A stretch of DNA of 64,000 nucleotides. Source: Nitrospira sp. Its GTDB lineage: Bacteria > Nitrospirota > Nitrospiria > Nitrospirales > Nitrospiraceae. A program made the position numbers and the translations under genes. This document shows positions 1-9,457 of the stretch, in pieces (the first letter of the stretch is position 1; each line of letters starts with the position of its first letter). Location of the stretch: positions 3,727,857-3,791,856 of the forward strand of contig CP092081.1 in NCBI GenBank assembly GCA_022226935.1, in the 5' to 3' direction. The notes beneath the pieces are model-generated. The model made no database searches and was not told the DNA's origin. It saw nothing but the letters and a program-made list of their open reading frames with translations.

Positions 1-31
1 GTATTGATATTTTTTGCGAAGGAGCCAACCC

Positions 32-1954
32 ATGGGCAAAGTTATTGGAATCGACCTCGGCACGACGAACTCCTGCGTCGCCATCATGAGCGGTGGAGAC
101 CCGGTTGTCATCGCCAATGCGGAAGGAAGTCGCACCACTCCATCCGTGGTAGGTATCACGGATAAGAATGAGCGCCTGGTGGGACAAATCGCCAAGCGGC
201 AAGCCATCACGAATCCCGAAAACACTATCTTTTCCGTCAAGCGATTGATGGGCCGCAAATTCAAGAGCAAAGAAGTTCAGGAAGCCATGAAGCGCCTCCC
301 CTACAAGGTCGTGGAAGCGGACAATGGCGACGCGCACGTGGAGTTGCGCGGCAAACGATATAGCCCGCCGGAAGTCTCCGCCATGATCCTGCAGAAAATG
401 CGGCAGACGGCCGAAGACTATCTGGGCGAAAAGGTCACGGAAGCCGTCGTCACGGTGCCGGCTTATTTCGACGACAGCCAACGGCAGGCTACGAAGGATG
501 CCGGGCAGATCGCCGGATTGAATGTCCTTCGTATCATCAATGAACCGACAGCGGCGTCATTGGCCTATGGCCTCGACAAGAAAAAAGACGAGCGTATCGC
601 CGTATACGATCTGGGCGGCGGGACCTTCGACGTGTCCGTCCTTGAAATCGGCGACGGCGTGTTTGAAGTGAAATCCACGAACGGCGACACCTACCTCGGC
701 GGCGACGACTTCGATGAACGCGTGATGGACTGGCTCGTCGAGGAATTTAAGAAGGATCAGGGCATCGACCTCCGCAAGGACCGTATGGCGCTCCAACGCC
801 TGAAAGAAGCGGCCGAGCGGGCGAAGATCGAACTCTCATCCTCTCAGGAAAGTGAAATCAACCTGCCGTTCATCACGGCAGACGCCAGCGGCCCGAAGCA
901 CATGGTCACCAAGCTGACCCGCGCGAAATTGGAGCAACTAGTTGACGACCTCATTCAAAAGACCATCGAACCTTGCCGCAAGGCCTTGGCGGATGCGGGA
1001 GTAAGCGCCAAGGATATCCAGGAAGTCGTGCTGGTCGGCGGCATGACCCGCATGCCGAAAGTCATTCAGGTCGTGAAGGACTTCTTCGGGAAAGAGCCTC
1101 ATCGCGGTGTGAACCCTGACGAAGTCGTCGCCATCGGCGCCGGCGTCCAAGGCGGCGTGTTGAAGGGCGAAGTCAAGGATGTGCTGCTGCTTGACGTGAC
1201 TCCATTGTCCCTCGGCATCGAAACCCTGGGTGGCGTGTTCACCAAACTGATCGAACGCAACACCACGATCCCGACGAAGAAGAGCCAGGTGTTCTCGACG
1301 GCGGCCGACAATCAAACCGCCGTGACCATCCGGGTCTTCCAGGGCGAACGTGAGATGGCCAACGACAACAAACTGCTGGGTCAGTTTGATCTCGTCGGTA
1401 TTCCTCCTGCCCCGCGCGGCATGCCGCAGGTGGAAGTGTCCTTCGATATCGATGCCAACGGTATCGTCCACGTCGCCGCCAAAGACCTGGCGACGCAGAA
1501 GGAACAATCCATCAAGATCACGGCATCCAGCGGACTCAGCAAAGAGGAAGTGGACAAGCTGGTCAAAGATGCGCAGTCTCATACGGAAGAAGACAAGAAA
1601 CGCCGCCGTGTTGCGGAAGCCCGTAACCAGGCTGACTCGCTGCTTTATAGCACCGAAAAGAACCTGACCGAGCATGGCGATAAGATCGGCGAAGACGACA
1701 AGACCAAGATCACCGAAGCGATTGCCGGACTCCGCAAGGCCATGGAAGGCGATGATCCCGCCGCTATCGAGACGGCGACGCAAACATTGACCACGGCTTC
1801 TCATAAACTGGCTGAAGAGATGTACAAAAAGGCTTCAGCCGCCGCTGGTCCGGCCGACGCCGGGGCTTCGGCCGGAGATGGCGGGGCACAGGCCAAGACC
1901 GATGAAAAGGTCGTGGACGCGGAATTCGAAGAAGTCGACAAGGATAAGAAGTAA
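32..1954 (+). CDS. dnaK: Hsp70 chaperone DnaK
   Basis: Cytoplasmic ATP-driven chaperone that works with DnaJ (next gene) and GrpE. The N-terminal ATPase domain opens with [10 protein letters not shown]; the second phosphate loop (DLGGGTFD) and adenosine motif ([10 protein letters not shown]) follow, then the interdomain linker [12 protein letters not shown] and a beta-sandwich substrate domain. The C-terminus is acidic and ends EEVDKDKK, close to the canonical EEVD-type tail. About 640 residues, normal length. The ATG at 32 is preferred over an in-frame TTG at 14 because AAGGAG lies about 7 bases upstream and family members start [10 protein letters not shown]. The 5' neighbour (often grpE) is outside the window. 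Confidence 0.98.
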   Translation: MGKVIGIDLGTTNSCVAIMSGGDPVVIANAEGSRTTPSVVGITDKNERLVGQIAKRQAITNPENTIFSVKRLMGRKFKSKEVQEAMKRLPYKVVEADNGDAHVELRGKRYSPPEVSAMILQKMRQTAEDYLGEKVTEAVVTVPAYFDDSQRQATKDAGQIAGLNVLRIINEPTAASLAYGLDKKKDERIAVYDLGGGTFDVSVLEIGDGVFEVKSTNGDTYLGGDDFDERVMDWLVEEFKKDQGIDLRKDRMALQRLKEAAERAKIELSSSQESEINLPFITADASGPKHMVTKLTRAKLEQLVDDLIQKTIEPCRKALADAGVSAKDIQEVVLVGGMTRMPKVIQVVKDFFGKEPHRGVNPDEVVAIGAGVQGGVLKGEVKDVLLLDVTPLSLGIETLGGVFTKLIERNTTIPTKKSQVFSTAADNQTAVTIRVFQGEREMANDNKLLGQFDLVGIPPAPRGMPQVEVSFDIDANGIVHVAAKDLATQKEQSIKITASSGLSKEEVDKLVKDAQSHTEEDKKRRRVAEARNQADSLLYSTEKNLTEHGDKIGEDDKTKITEAIAGLRKAMEGDDPAAIETATQTLTTASHKLAEEMYKKASAAAGPADAGASAGDGGAQAKTDEKVVDAEFEEVDKDKK

Positions 1955-2035
1955 GTCCCTCACTGCACGCAGGGTCAGGCTGCACCCACCGTGAAGCCTG
2001 GCCCTGCCGCACCTTACAACGGATACCCCTCTCCT

Positions 2036-3148
2036 GTGGCTAAACGCGATTATTACGAAACACTGGGCGTCGAACGGAACGCAAGCGACGACGAAGTCAA
2101 AAAGGCTTTCAGAAAACTCGCTCGCCAACATCACCCCGACCTCCATACCTCTCCAGAACAGAAAAAGTCGGCGGAAGAGAAATTCAAAGAGCTGAACGAA
2201 GCCTACGAAGTCATCAGCGACCCAAACAAACGTCGTCGGTATGATACGTTCGGCCATGCTGGCGGACCCCAGGGTGCCGAAGGATTCGATTTCGGAGGAC
2301 AGGGCGGCTTCGGCGATATCTTCAACGACATTTTCGAAGACTTCTTCGGGCAGCCTCGCGGCCGTGCTCGGGCCGAACGCGGGAATGATCTCCAATACAA
2401 TCTCGAGATCAGCTTTGAAGAGTCGGTGTTCGGGAAGGAAGCCAAACTCAAAATTCCTCGGTGGGAAACCTGTGCCGACTGCAAGGGCACCGGCGCAAAA
2501 TCCGCGACCGCCATCAAGATGTGTCCTGCCTGCAAAGGACAAGGACAGCTCCGTTTCCAACAAGGCTTTTTCAGCGTCAGCCGCCCCTGCGGTCAGTGCG
2601 AAGGCGTCGGACAAATCATCACCGAACCCTGCCAGGTTTGCGGTGGACGGCAACGCATCCGCAAGGAGCGCATGCTGTCGGTCAACATTCCCGGCGGCAT
2701 CGAAACCGGCATGCGCCTCCGTCTCGCCAATGAGGGTGAGCATGGCGTGCAAGGTGGCCCGCAGGGCGACCTGTATGTGGCGGTGACGGTCAAACCCCAT
2801 CCCCACTTCCGCCGGGAAGGCCAGGATATTACTTGCGATCTTCCCGTCAATCTCGTGACAGCGATTCTGGGAGGCCGTGTCGAAGTGCCCACGCTCAAGG
2901 GCAACACCTTCATGAAAATTCCCGCGGGAACCCAGCCCGATAAAGTGTTGCGGCTCAAGGGCCTCGGGTTTCCCAACCTCAAAGGCGGCCATACCGGGGA
3001 TCAATTGTTCAACGTGAAAGTGGAGATCCCTACAAAACTTAGCTCGAGGCAGAAAGAACTGCTCGAAGAATTCGCTAAAGAAAGCGGTTATACAAAAGAC
3101 AGCGAGGGCGAGGGTTTTCTAGATAAGATGAAGACGTTCTTCGAATAG
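2036..3148 (+). CDS. dnaJ: Hsp40 co-chaperone DnaJ
   Basis: Co-chaperone that delivers clients to DnaK and stimulates its ATPase. Visible domains in order: J domain beginning [11 protein letters not shown] with the HPD motif (QHHPDL), a Gly/Phe-rich region, a zinc-binding region with four CxxCxG repeats ([32 protein letters not shown]), then the C-terminal peptide-binding and dimerisation domains. About 370 residues. The start is uncertain: GTG at 2036 gives the usual N-terminus (VAKRDYYE), while an in-frame GTG at 1991 would add 15 unusual residues; neither has a strong ribosome site. It lies 80 bases after dnaK and is probably co-transcribed. Confidence 0.96.
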   Translation: MAKRDYYETLGVERNASDDEVKKAFRKLARQHHPDLHTSPEQKKSAEEKFKELNEAYEVISDPNKRRRYDTFGHAGGPQGAEGFDFGGQGGFGDIFNDIFEDFFGQPRGRARAERGNDLQYNLEISFEESVFGKEAKLKIPRWETCADCKGTGAKSATAIKMCPACKGQGQLRFQQGFFSVSRPCGQCEGVGQIITEPCQVCGGRQRIRKERMLSVNIPGGIETGMRLRLANEGEHGVQGGPQGDLYVAVTVKPHPHFRREGQDITCDLPVNLVTAILGGRVEVPTLKGNTFMKIPAGTQPDKVLRLKGLGFPNLKGGHTGDQLFNVKVEIPTKLSSRQKELLEEFAKESGYTKDSEGEGFLDKMKTFFE

Positions 3149-3184
3149 ACCGGGCATCTGCCCCCTCCCGATCCGCCGACCGTC

Positions 3185-3922
3185 ATGCCGGCATTTTTTA
3201 TCTCCTCAGCCGAAATCCGCGGAACCGAACTCACCCTCGCCGGCGAACTCTGCCACCATCTGCGTGCCAGCTTGCGCATCAAGCCCGGAGAGATCCTCCG
3301 GCTCACCGATGAACACCGTCAACGGTATCAGGTACGCGTGAGCGCCGTGACTACCCAGGCGTTGACTGCGGAGATTCTCACATGCCGGCCTGGACCGACT
3401 GATACAGCGCCACGTATCCTCCTCGCGCAAGTCGTACTCAAAGGCGATCACATGGATTGGGTGGTGCAGAAGGCGAGCGAGTTGGGCGTGCGGACGATTC
3501 TACCGCTGACTTCACGCTACGGCGTCGTACGACCGCAACCCGAGAGAGTCGCTGCCCAAGTGGCTCGCTGGCAGCGGATTGCCACCGAAGCCGCGCAACA
3601 ATCGGAACAGTGGCAGCCTCCACAGGTGTTGGAACCAATGGAGTCGCGTAGATTTTTCTCGAGCCATGAAGCCACCGCCGCACTCCTGTTAGCCGAACGC
3701 CAGGACACGACGGGATTGGCGGTTGTTCCCCTACCCACTCATTCAACCGACACCATCACCGTGATTGTCGGACCTGAAGGGGGATGGGCGGAAGAGGAAC
3801 TGTCTCAGGCCATCGAGAGAGAGTGCCGTCCCGTGAGTCTGGGTGAGCATATCCTTCGAGCGGATACCGCCGCGGTCACGGCGTTAAGCATCGTGCAGAG
3901 CCGATTAGGACGGTTGGGCTAG
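3185..3922 (+). CDS. rsmE: 16S rRNA (uracil1498-N3)-methyltransferase RsmE
   Basis: SPOUT-fold methyltransferase that uses S-adenosylmethionine to methylate U1498 of 16S rRNA in the assembled 30S subunit. The 245-residue length is normal. The N-terminal PUA-like part (ITSAEIRG to the DEHRQRY region) is followed by the knotted SPOUT domain with the diagnostic IVGPEGGW and LGEHILRADTAA motifs that form the cofactor pocket. It sits 36 bases after dnaJ on the same strand, an arrangement seen in many bacteria, so it likely shares the dnaK-dnaJ transcript. It converges with the YCF48-like gene 23 bases downstream. Confidence 0.95.
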   Translation: MPAFFISSAEIRGTELTLAGELCHHLRASLRIKPGEILRLTDEHRQRYQVRVSAVTTQALTAEILTCRPGPTDTAPRILLAQVVLKGDHMDWVVQKASELGVRTILPLTSRYGVVRPQPERVAAQVARWQRIATEAAQQSEQWQPPQVLEPMESRRFFSSHEATAALLLAERQDTTGLAVVPLPTHSTDTITVIVGPEGGWAEEELSQAIERECRPVSLGEHILRADTAAVTALSIVQSRLGRLG

Positions 3923-3945
3923 ACGAGTAGAAACGTGGCGAGCGG

Positions 3946-4929
3946 CTATTTCTTTGCCGTACTAATCGAAATGATGGTCCCACCTTCGCCGGCCGCCCAA
4001 CCGGCTGTTGCGCGAGGAAAACTGAGCGCCATGAGAGAACGTTTCACAGGACTGGTTTCTTCTACCCAATTGAATCCCGCATCGCTGGTTCGCAGAATCT
4101 GACCACGTTCCCCGACAATCCAACCCTGCTGCGCATCCGTGAACCGTACACGAATGAGATCCGTCAGTTTGTTGCAGGTCCGCCCACAGGGCAAGGTGCG
4201 ATCGACCCAGTGGGTTCCCCCATCGGTCGTTTGGAATAACGCCCCGGCATTGCCGACCGCCCATCCGTTGGTGTCATCTGCGAAGGCGACATCAAAAAAT
4301 GTGGCCGAACTTTGGCTGGCCTGTGTGGTCCAGCTATTCCCACCGTCTGCCGTTGTAAGGATCGTACCCAATGCACCCACGACGGTACCCTGCAGCTCAC
4401 TGGTCATCGCAATGGCATACAATGCCGCACTCGTGCCGCTGGTCTGATCCGTCCAATTCTCTCCGCCGTCACTGGTCTGCAGAATGGTGCCATTCCCGCC
4501 CACCATCCAACCCTTCGTCGGAGAGGCAAAGGCGATCCCGTACAAAGGCGCCTGAGTGGACACAACGACGACGCTCCAGGTCTCGCCTCCATCCTTGCTC
4601 ATTCTGACCGTACCGTTCGCCCCCACGACCCATCCGCGCTGCGCATCTCGAAAGTAGACGGCGGTCAGGAGCGACGGCGTGCCGCTGGAGATCTTCTTCC
4701 ACTTGTGGCCACCGTCGGTGGTCTTGAGAATCGCCCCACCTGACCCAACGGCCCAACCAAGCTGGTGGTCGTGAAAAAACATTCCCAACAGCGTCGCCTC
4801 GGATCCGCTCTTCTGCATAGAGACGGTCACCGGAGCGTGAGGAGAACCAGCCTGGACCGTGCCGACACAAAGCACGATCAAGAGCGAACCTACTACGGCA
4901 ATCAAAGTACGCAACGTGAGACGCCTCAA
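3946..4929 (-). CDS. Exported YCF48-like beta-propeller protein
   Basis: The protein has about 327 residues with an N-terminal signal peptide (hydrophobic LIAVVGSLLIVLCVG, cleavage near VQAG). The rest is built of about six repeats of roughly 40 residues, each with a GW.VG..G.I..T.DGG..W core (for example GWAVGSGGAILKTTDGG), the signature of YCF48/BNR-like propellers. YCF48 (HCF136) helps assemble photosystem II in phototrophs; related proteins in non-phototrophs are uncharacterised extracytoplasmic propellers, so no photosynthetic role is implied. The TTG start overlaps the stop of the upstream IPT/TIG gene (TTGA), which implies translational coupling and joint function outside the cytoplasm. 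A Cys pair (LPCGRTC) interrupts one repeat. Confidence 0.85.
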   Translation of the reverse strand: MRRLTLRTLIAVVGSLLIVLCVGTVQAGSPHAPVTVSMQKSGSEATLLGMFFHDHQLGWAVGSGGAILKTTDGGHKWKKISSGTPSLLTAVYFRDAQRGWVVGANGTVRMSKDGGETWSVVVVSTQAPLYGIAFASPTKGWMVGGNGTILQTSDGGENWTDQTSGTSAALYAIAMTSELQGTVVGALGTILTTADGGNSWTTQASQSSATFFDVAFADDTNGWAVGNAGALFQTTDGGTHWVDRTLPCGRTCNKLTDLIRVRFTDAQQGWIVGERGQILRTSDAGFNWVEETSPVKRSLMALSFPRATAGWAAGEGGTIISISTAKK

Positions 4930-6599
4930 TGAAAGTGACTGTTTTCAGGATTGGGATTTCGCCAATAGCTGGCATCCGGCAGGCCGGACGGTTGAATCGT
5001 GAAGGTGCCGGCTTCCAACGTGAGCCATTTTTTCGGCGTGCAGCAGGACCCATCCGGCAGCAAATCCCATGATCCGCGCCGCACGACGAGGGGCCCGGAC
5101 GTCAGGTCCGGATTGAATTCGCCGAGTTTCCCGACTCCGTATGAATGACGATGCGGAATTTTGACCTTGATCTCCGTATCCGTCCAGGATTGGACGATCG
5201 CCCCAACCCCGTTGAACAACACTTCGGTACGCGAAACATTCTCTCCCAACTCAGGCGCTACTCGGGCGTAGACACTGTCCGTGATGACCTTGCTCGGCTC
5301 GGCCGTCTTCAAAAACTTGCCGAACCCGCTACCCTTGATGGTCACGACTTCATCGAGTCCCCCGGTGTTCGGGCTGTACGAATCGATCTTCGGCGTCACG
5401 AGGGTGAAGTTACCGACCTCGGTCTCCAGCACCTTCTTATCGGCACAGCAGGTGCCGTCCGGCTTCGGCGTGTTGGCGGCGCGTTTCACCACCACCGGAC
5501 CACTCTTCGCGCTGAAGGGCACCCACACATCGATGCGGTCATGCCCCCATCGATACACAATCGCCTGCACCCCGCCGATCTCGACAGTGTTTTCGCTCAG
5601 CGAGAAGTCGATATAGTTAAACGGTGTAGAACCGGCCTCCGAGTAAAACCCGAAATTCTCTCCGGTAATTTTCAACAGCGTGCCGATGGGCGCCTCGGTC
5701 GGAGTCAGGGCTGTCGCCTTGGGCGTCTGCACGGTATAGGTTCCGATGGCCCGATCCTGCCCGCCGAGCTTCATCACGACCGGGCCGGTTTGGGCGTCGA
5801 GCGGTACGTGCACCACAACGGTCGTATCCGTCCACTGCGACACGGTGGCCAGATGCCCACCAAAAAGCACGCCATCCTCAGGATTTCTGGTCGTCCCGAA
5901 GCCTTTGCCAAACAAGACTACCTTCGTGCCGACCGGCCCGCTCGTAGGATCGACCCGCACCGACGCCAGCACCTTCATCGGCATCGAATTGCTCACGACC
6001 TGTTTGACCGGCGCACAACACGATCCATCCGGCAATGGATCAGATGAGGCCATGCGAATCACCACATCGCCCGACTGCACATTACCCGGCAACTCCACTT
6101 CGATCTTGTCGTCACGCCACTTGCGGACGCGTACCGTCACGTCGCCGACGGCTACGCTATTGACGCCGAAAATCGTGTTCGGATCGCGCGGGCCGGCGGT
6201 GTTGCCGAAATGTTCTCCGGTGATTTCCAGAATCGAGCCCGGTTCCGCTTCAGCCGGCGAAACCGACTGGATCACCGGGTGCAGCCTTGTAAACGAGCCG
6301 GCCTTCACATGCTTCTTGCCGATGATGACCTCAACCGGTCCACTGGCGGCTTGCGACGGCACCCGCACTTCGATGAGATCCGGATCCCACCGCTGAATCA
6401 ACGCCGGCACCCCTTGGAACGTCACCTGATTGAACCGGGTCGATTTGAACGGACCGAATCCTTTGCCCGTGATCGACAGCGTGGCTCCCGGCACGGCGGC
6501 ACTAGGATGCAGAGCTGGGGGTGCAGTCCGAGCAGCTATGGAATCGACGGAACTCGCCCATACGGCCAAGCCGAGGATGACACAAGTGATGTATTTCAT
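4926..6599 (-). CDS. Exported multi-IPT/TIG-domain protein with PDGSCC motifs
   Basis: The protein has about 557 residues: a signal peptide (ITCVILGLAVWASSVDSIAA) and then about five tandem IPT/TIG immunoglobulin-like domains. Each starts with a PxxGxxLxITGxxFG-type strand and ends in a ..SGPVVVK.. strand. IPT/TIG repeats usually mediate surface or extracellular protein binding. Three domains carry an insertion with an almost identical vicinal-cysteine motif (PDGSCCAP, PDGTCCAD, PDGSCCTP). ATG at 6599 is chosen over GTG at 6608 because GGAG lies 8 bases upstream of it. It is the first gene of a two-gene unit with the YCF48-like protein. Substrate and partner are unknown. Confidence 0.85.
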   Translation of the reverse strand: MKYITCVILGLAVWASSVDSIAARTAPPALHPSAAVPGATLSITGKGFGPFKSTRFNQVTFQGVPALIQRWDPDLIEVRVPSQAASGPVEVIIGKKHVKAGSFTRLHPVIQSVSPAEAEPGSILEITGEHFGNTAGPRDPNTIFGVNSVAVGDVTVRVRKWRDDKIEVELPGNVQSGDVVIRMASSDPLPDGSCCAPVKQVVSNSMPMKVLASVRVDPTSGPVGTKVVLFGKGFGTTRNPEDGVLFGGHLATVSQWTDTTVVVHVPLDAQTGPVVMKLGGQDRAIGTYTVQTPKATALTPTEAPIGTLLKITGENFGFYSEAGSTPFNYIDFSLSENTVEIGGVQAIVYRWGHDRIDVWVPFSAKSGPVVVKRAANTPKPDGTCCADKKVLETEVGNFTLVTPKIDSYSPNTGGLDEVVTIKGSGFGKFLKTAEPSKVITDSVYARVAPELGENVSRTEVLFNGVGAIVQSWTDTEIKVKIPHRHSYGVGKLGEFNPDLTSGPLVVRRGSWDLLPDGSCCTPKKWLTLEAGTFTIQPSGLPDASYWRNPNPENSHFH

Positions 6600-6749
6600 G
6601 GGATCCACTCCCTACCGATACCCTTGAGTGAGCCTGACCAGCAGGCCGGGTGAGCATGAAATGATGATACGCCAGATGAACGCCCCGCACGTGGCACAAA
6701 ACCCCACGCCACTGAGGCAACGACGCCGGATGGGGGGTATGACTCACGG

Positions 6750-6779
6750 ACTATAACAAGCGGTTTTTTTTGAAGTCAA
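6750..6779 (-). promoter_or_regulatory. Sigma-70-type promoter for the IPT/TIG-YCF48 unit
   Basis: On the minus strand TTGACT (6779-6774) and TATAGT (6755-6750) are separated by 18 bases that include an A-tract. Both boxes match the consensus at 5 of 6 positions. It lies about 150 bases upstream of the IPT/TIG start, leaving a leader of about 140 bases. Confidence 0.6.
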
Positions 6780-6821
6780 GGCAAGCGGCGCCGGCGGGAA
6801 GGAAACGGGAGCATGGTTGCA

Positions 6822-7283
6822 TCAGGCTCTGACTTGCACCAGTAATTCGAGCTCGATAGCGGCATGCAGGGGTAGTTCCGCCGCGCCAAGCGCCACACGC
6901 GCATGGCGCCCGGCTTCACCGAAAATCTGCACCAGCAAATCGGACGCTCCATTAATCACGGCCGGCTGCTGGACGAATCCGGTGGCCGACGCGACATGAC
7001 CGACGACTCGCACGATCCGCTGCACACGGTCCAACGAACCGAGTTCCTGTTTCACGACCGCCAGGGCGTTCAGGAGCGCCAGTCGTGCCGCTTCGGCACC
7101 CCGTTCAACCGTCACCTCCTGTCCCAGCTTCCCTGTGATCGCCACCTGCCCGTCACGAAACGGCAAGATGCCGCTCAGATACAGCAGGTCACCGGCCAAT
7201 ACAGCCGGCACATAACTCGCGACCGGTTTCGGCGCAGCCGGAAGCGTGAGACCGAGGCTGGTCAGTTTATCGTCAATCGACAC
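6822..7283 (-). CDS. RidA/YjgF family protein
   Basis: A small cytoplasmic protein of 153 residues of the RidA (YjgF/YER057c/UK114) family. Canonical RidA deaminates reactive enamine/imine intermediates formed by PLP enzymes. Family features visible are YLSGILPFRDG near residue 36, the central VVGHVASATGF stretch and the C-terminal LPLHAAIELELLVQV strand. The usual catalytic Arg of the RidA core (in NxR...P) is not obvious; the corresponding segment reads GEAGRHARVALGAAELP, which is closer to the YjgH/L-PSP-like subgroup. AAAGGAT precedes the ATG. It is transcribed toward the IPT/TIG promoter and appears to stand alone. Confidence 0.85.
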   Translation of the reverse strand: MSIDDKLTSLGLTLPAAPKPVASYVPAVLAGDLLYLSGILPFRDGQVAITGKLGQEVTVERGAEAARLALLNALAVVKQELGSLDRVQRIVRVVGHVASATGFVQQPAVINGASDLLVQIFGEAGRHARVALGAAELPLHAAIELELLVQVRA

Positions 7284-7484
7284 AATTGCATCCTTTCTTC
7301 TTCACCCTCGCCCGGCGGTCACGCAGGCGAGAGTCGACTGGTTCTCTACATCTGGAGTTCATCTCGGACAATCAACCGTACGTATACGTCATCAGGGAGC
7401 CATGGGGCAAGATGAACCCCTCAGACATGCATTACAAAAAAGCGGCAAGGAAATGGGCCGCATCGACAGCCAATCGGATCCTAT

Positions 7485-7505
7485 GATATATATGGCCTAT
7501 ATATC
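7485..7505. promoter_or_regulatory. Perfect 8-bp dyad upstream of the RHH gene
   Basis: GATATATA (7485-7492) and its exact reverse complement TATATATC (7498-7505) are separated by TGGCC. The AT-rich arms stand out in a GC-rich background and end 19 bases before the ATG at 7525, next to the ribosome site. The position and symmetry suggest an operator overlapping a promoter -10 region, possibly for autoregulation by the downstream ribbon-helix-helix-like protein. Confidence 0.5.
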
Positions 7506-7524
7506 CACGCCGAGGGAGGCCACC

Positions 7525-7806
7525 ATGCCATCAACGATGGTCCAAGTCCCCATCCTCATGAGCCCAGGCCAGAAACGCCGTCTGGCACAAAAGGCGAAAG
7601 CCGCCAATCTCACCATGGCAGAACTGCTTCGAGAGGGCGGCGAGCGATACGTGCCGGCTGACGATCCGACGCTCTTGGATCACATGGCCAAGCAAGTCAT
7701 CCGGGAGACGAAGAAAACCATTCGCGCCATCGACAAAACTCTCGCCCTGGTGGCGGAATCGGAAGCGCGGATGCAGGCGCTCGCCAAGACCCGTAAGAAA
7801 GGGTGA
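7525..7806 (+). CDS. Ribbon-helix-helix-like small protein
   Basis: The protein has 93 residues. The N-terminal part (VQVPILMSP, then two helices ending LLREGGERYV) fits a MetJ/Arc-type ribbon-helix-helix: a short beta strand, helix, turn with LTMAELLREG, helix. The remaining residues form a charged helix (VIRETKKTIRAIDKTLALV) with a basic tail. ATG at 7525 is preferred because GAGGGAGG lies 5-6 bases upstream; a longer in-frame opening starting at 7246 would run through the dyad. It is followed almost immediately by a coiled-coil gene. The arrangement of small DNA-binding protein, upstream dyad and second small gene resembles an autoregulated toxin-antitoxin or accessory module, but no toxin family is recognised. 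Confidence 0.75.
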   Translation: MPSTMVQVPILMSPGQKRRLAQKAKAANLTMAELLREGGERYVPADDPTLLDHMAKQVIRETKKTIRAIDKTLALVAESEARMQALAKTRKKG

Positions 7807-7808
7807 CG

Positions 7809-8009
7809 ATGGGACTCACCGAGCGTGTATGGGATGCCTTCGCCAACACCATCAAGCTGAACGACAAAGTGGAACAACTCAACACCACGGTCGCCAAGCA
7901 GCAGTCCCACATTGAAGATCTGAACGCCCGCGTGATTCGACTCGAAGCCGCGCTGGAATTTGCGCTCCACGCGCAACGCTCCCGGCGTCTGCCCACATCC
8001 CCCCGCTAG
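7809..8009 (+). CDS. Small coiled-coil protein
   Basis: A 66-residue protein starting MGLTERVWDAFANTIKL, followed by a heptad-patterned helix (LNDKVEQLNTTV.KQQSHIEDLNARVIRLEAAL) typical of a parallel coiled coil, and a basic tail. AAGAAAGG lies 5-6 bases upstream of the ATG inside the end of the RHH-like gene; GTG at 7803 (GTGA overlap) is an alternative. The two genes are translationally coupled, so the products probably act together. I do not recognise a family or function. Confidence 0.7.
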   Translation: MGLTERVWDAFANTIKLNDKVEQLNTTVAKQQSHIEDLNARVIRLEAALEFALHAQRSRRLPTSPR

Positions 8010-8210
8010 CACTCGTCCACATCGACTAGTTCACTGCGCAGACAGTTTAATTCGCAGCACTGTCGTGCCAAACCTGCAACCAGGATAGGGTACGACAGCC
8101 AGACAATGCTGGCCGGTCTGGATTGAATGGAGCTGAAGCGCCGCGATCCGACCACATACGTCGTGGCAGGCTATCGCAGACACGGGCTTGCAGAGGATTG
8201 AGACGCTCCG

Positions 8211-9365
8211 CTAGCGCGACTGTAATGCATCCAAGAAGCTGTCGCCCCAGGGGAGCCTCGTGGCTCCCAACGCTTCGCCGATCGTCTGGCCGAGGTCGGC
8301 GGCCGTCGTCCTGGTCCCAAGATTCACCCCTCGGGCAAGGCGGGGGCCGGTGATCAGGCAAGGGACATACTCACGCGAATGGCCCGGATTCGGTCTGGCG
8401 CAGTCGAATCCGTGATCACCGGTGATGATGAGAACATCACCGACTTTGAGACAATCTTGCAGGTCGCGCAACCGGCGATCGACGTGTTGCAACGTCGACA
8501 GAGTGTCCTGCAGGTCGGGGCTCATGATGGGAAGATTCGCATAAATCAAACCGCGAGGCGCTTTGCTGAACATGCCGATGACTTCATCCATGACGGCATG
8601 GGCATCAAAAATGGGCACAGACCTCGTGACGCCCCGCCCGCTGAACAGGTCGCCGACTTTTCCCACCCCGAACACCAGCTGGCTGGCCTGGCTCAAATGA
8701 TCCAGCAGCGTAAGGCCCGGTGCTTCCACGGCAAAATCCCGGCGGCGTTCCGTGACGGCTAATTGCCCCGGCTGCCCGGTAAACGGATGGGCCACCACAC
8801 GCACGATCGGCATCGTCGTCTTGAGCCGCCGTCTGGCTTCACGCGCCAGGCGATACAGCTCCTCCGGCGGGACGACCTGTTCGTGAGCGGCCAGCATGAT
8901 GGTCCCCGCCGTATCGATCCACGCGATGGGCATGCCGGATTTCTGATGCTGCGCCCCGAACTCTGCAATCGGCTCCAGGTAAACCGTGCGACAATTCCCC
9001 AGCGTCTTTTGTCCCAATGCGGCTTCAAGACCGGAGGCAAGCTCGCTCGTAAACGCCTCAAGGGGGGGCGGGCCGTCTTCGATGACGTACCCAGCCAACT
9101 CCCAATGCCCGGCCAGCGAGTGTTTGCCCTTGGTCGTAAACCCCAACATGCCATAGCAACCCTCCGGCTGAGCCATGGGACGGATACCTTGAAATTGGCC
9201 CAGGAGACCGAGGCCGAGTTGTTCGAGATTCGGGAGGGCGAGGCCTTTGGAGATTGCCGCCAGCCGCTGCAGTGTATTGCAGCCGCCATCGCCATACGAT
9301 TCCGCATCAGGTAAGGACCCGATACCAAATCCATCTAAGACCAGCAGGACGATTCGAGTCATCAT
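8211..9365 (-). CDS. deoB: Phosphopentomutase DeoB
   Basis: Interconverts (deoxy)ribose 1-phosphate and 5-phosphate in the cytoplasm, feeding DeoC. At 384 residues it matches the family, a member of the alkaline-phosphatase superfamily. The N-terminal metal motif is RIVLLVLDGFGIGSLPDA, and the C-terminal metal site shows ITGDHGFDCARPNPGHSREYVP. The segment LAGHWELAGY is also typical. It is the last gene of the recA-recX-alaS-ruvX-mltG-deoC-deoB run, 92 bases after deoC. MM at the N-terminus leaves two possible ATG starts (9365, 9362). Confidence 0.96.
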   Translation of the reverse strand: MMTRIVLLVLDGFGIGSLPDAESYGDGGCNTLQRLAAISKGLALPNLEQLGLGLLGQFQGIRPMAQPEGCYGMLGFTTKGKHSLAGHWELAGYVIEDGPPPLEAFTSELASGLEAALGQKTLGNCRTVYLEPIAEFGAQHQKSGMPIAWIDTAGTIMLAAHEQVVPPEELYRLAREARRRLKTTMPIVRVVAHPFTGQPGQLAVTERRRDFAVEAPGLTLLDHLSQASQLVFGVGKVGDLFSGRGVTRSVPIFDAHAVMDEVIGMFSKAPRGLIYANLPIMSPDLQDTLSTLQHVDRRLRDLQDCLKVGDVLIITGDHGFDCARPNPGHSREYVPCLITGPRLARGVNLGTRTTAADLGQTIGEALGATRLPWGDSFLDALQSR

Positions 9366-9457
9366 CGGGGCACTATATCAAATCCGTTGAAACGAGCAAG
9401 CCAATCTCACCGTCCCGGCAGAGCGACACCTGTTCCACTCAGAACTCGCGAGACGGC

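Noticed and set aside
3946-4929. Photosystem II assembly factor, hence a phototroph
   Set aside because: YCF48-like propellers occur in many non-phototrophs and nothing else in the window suggests photosynthesis.
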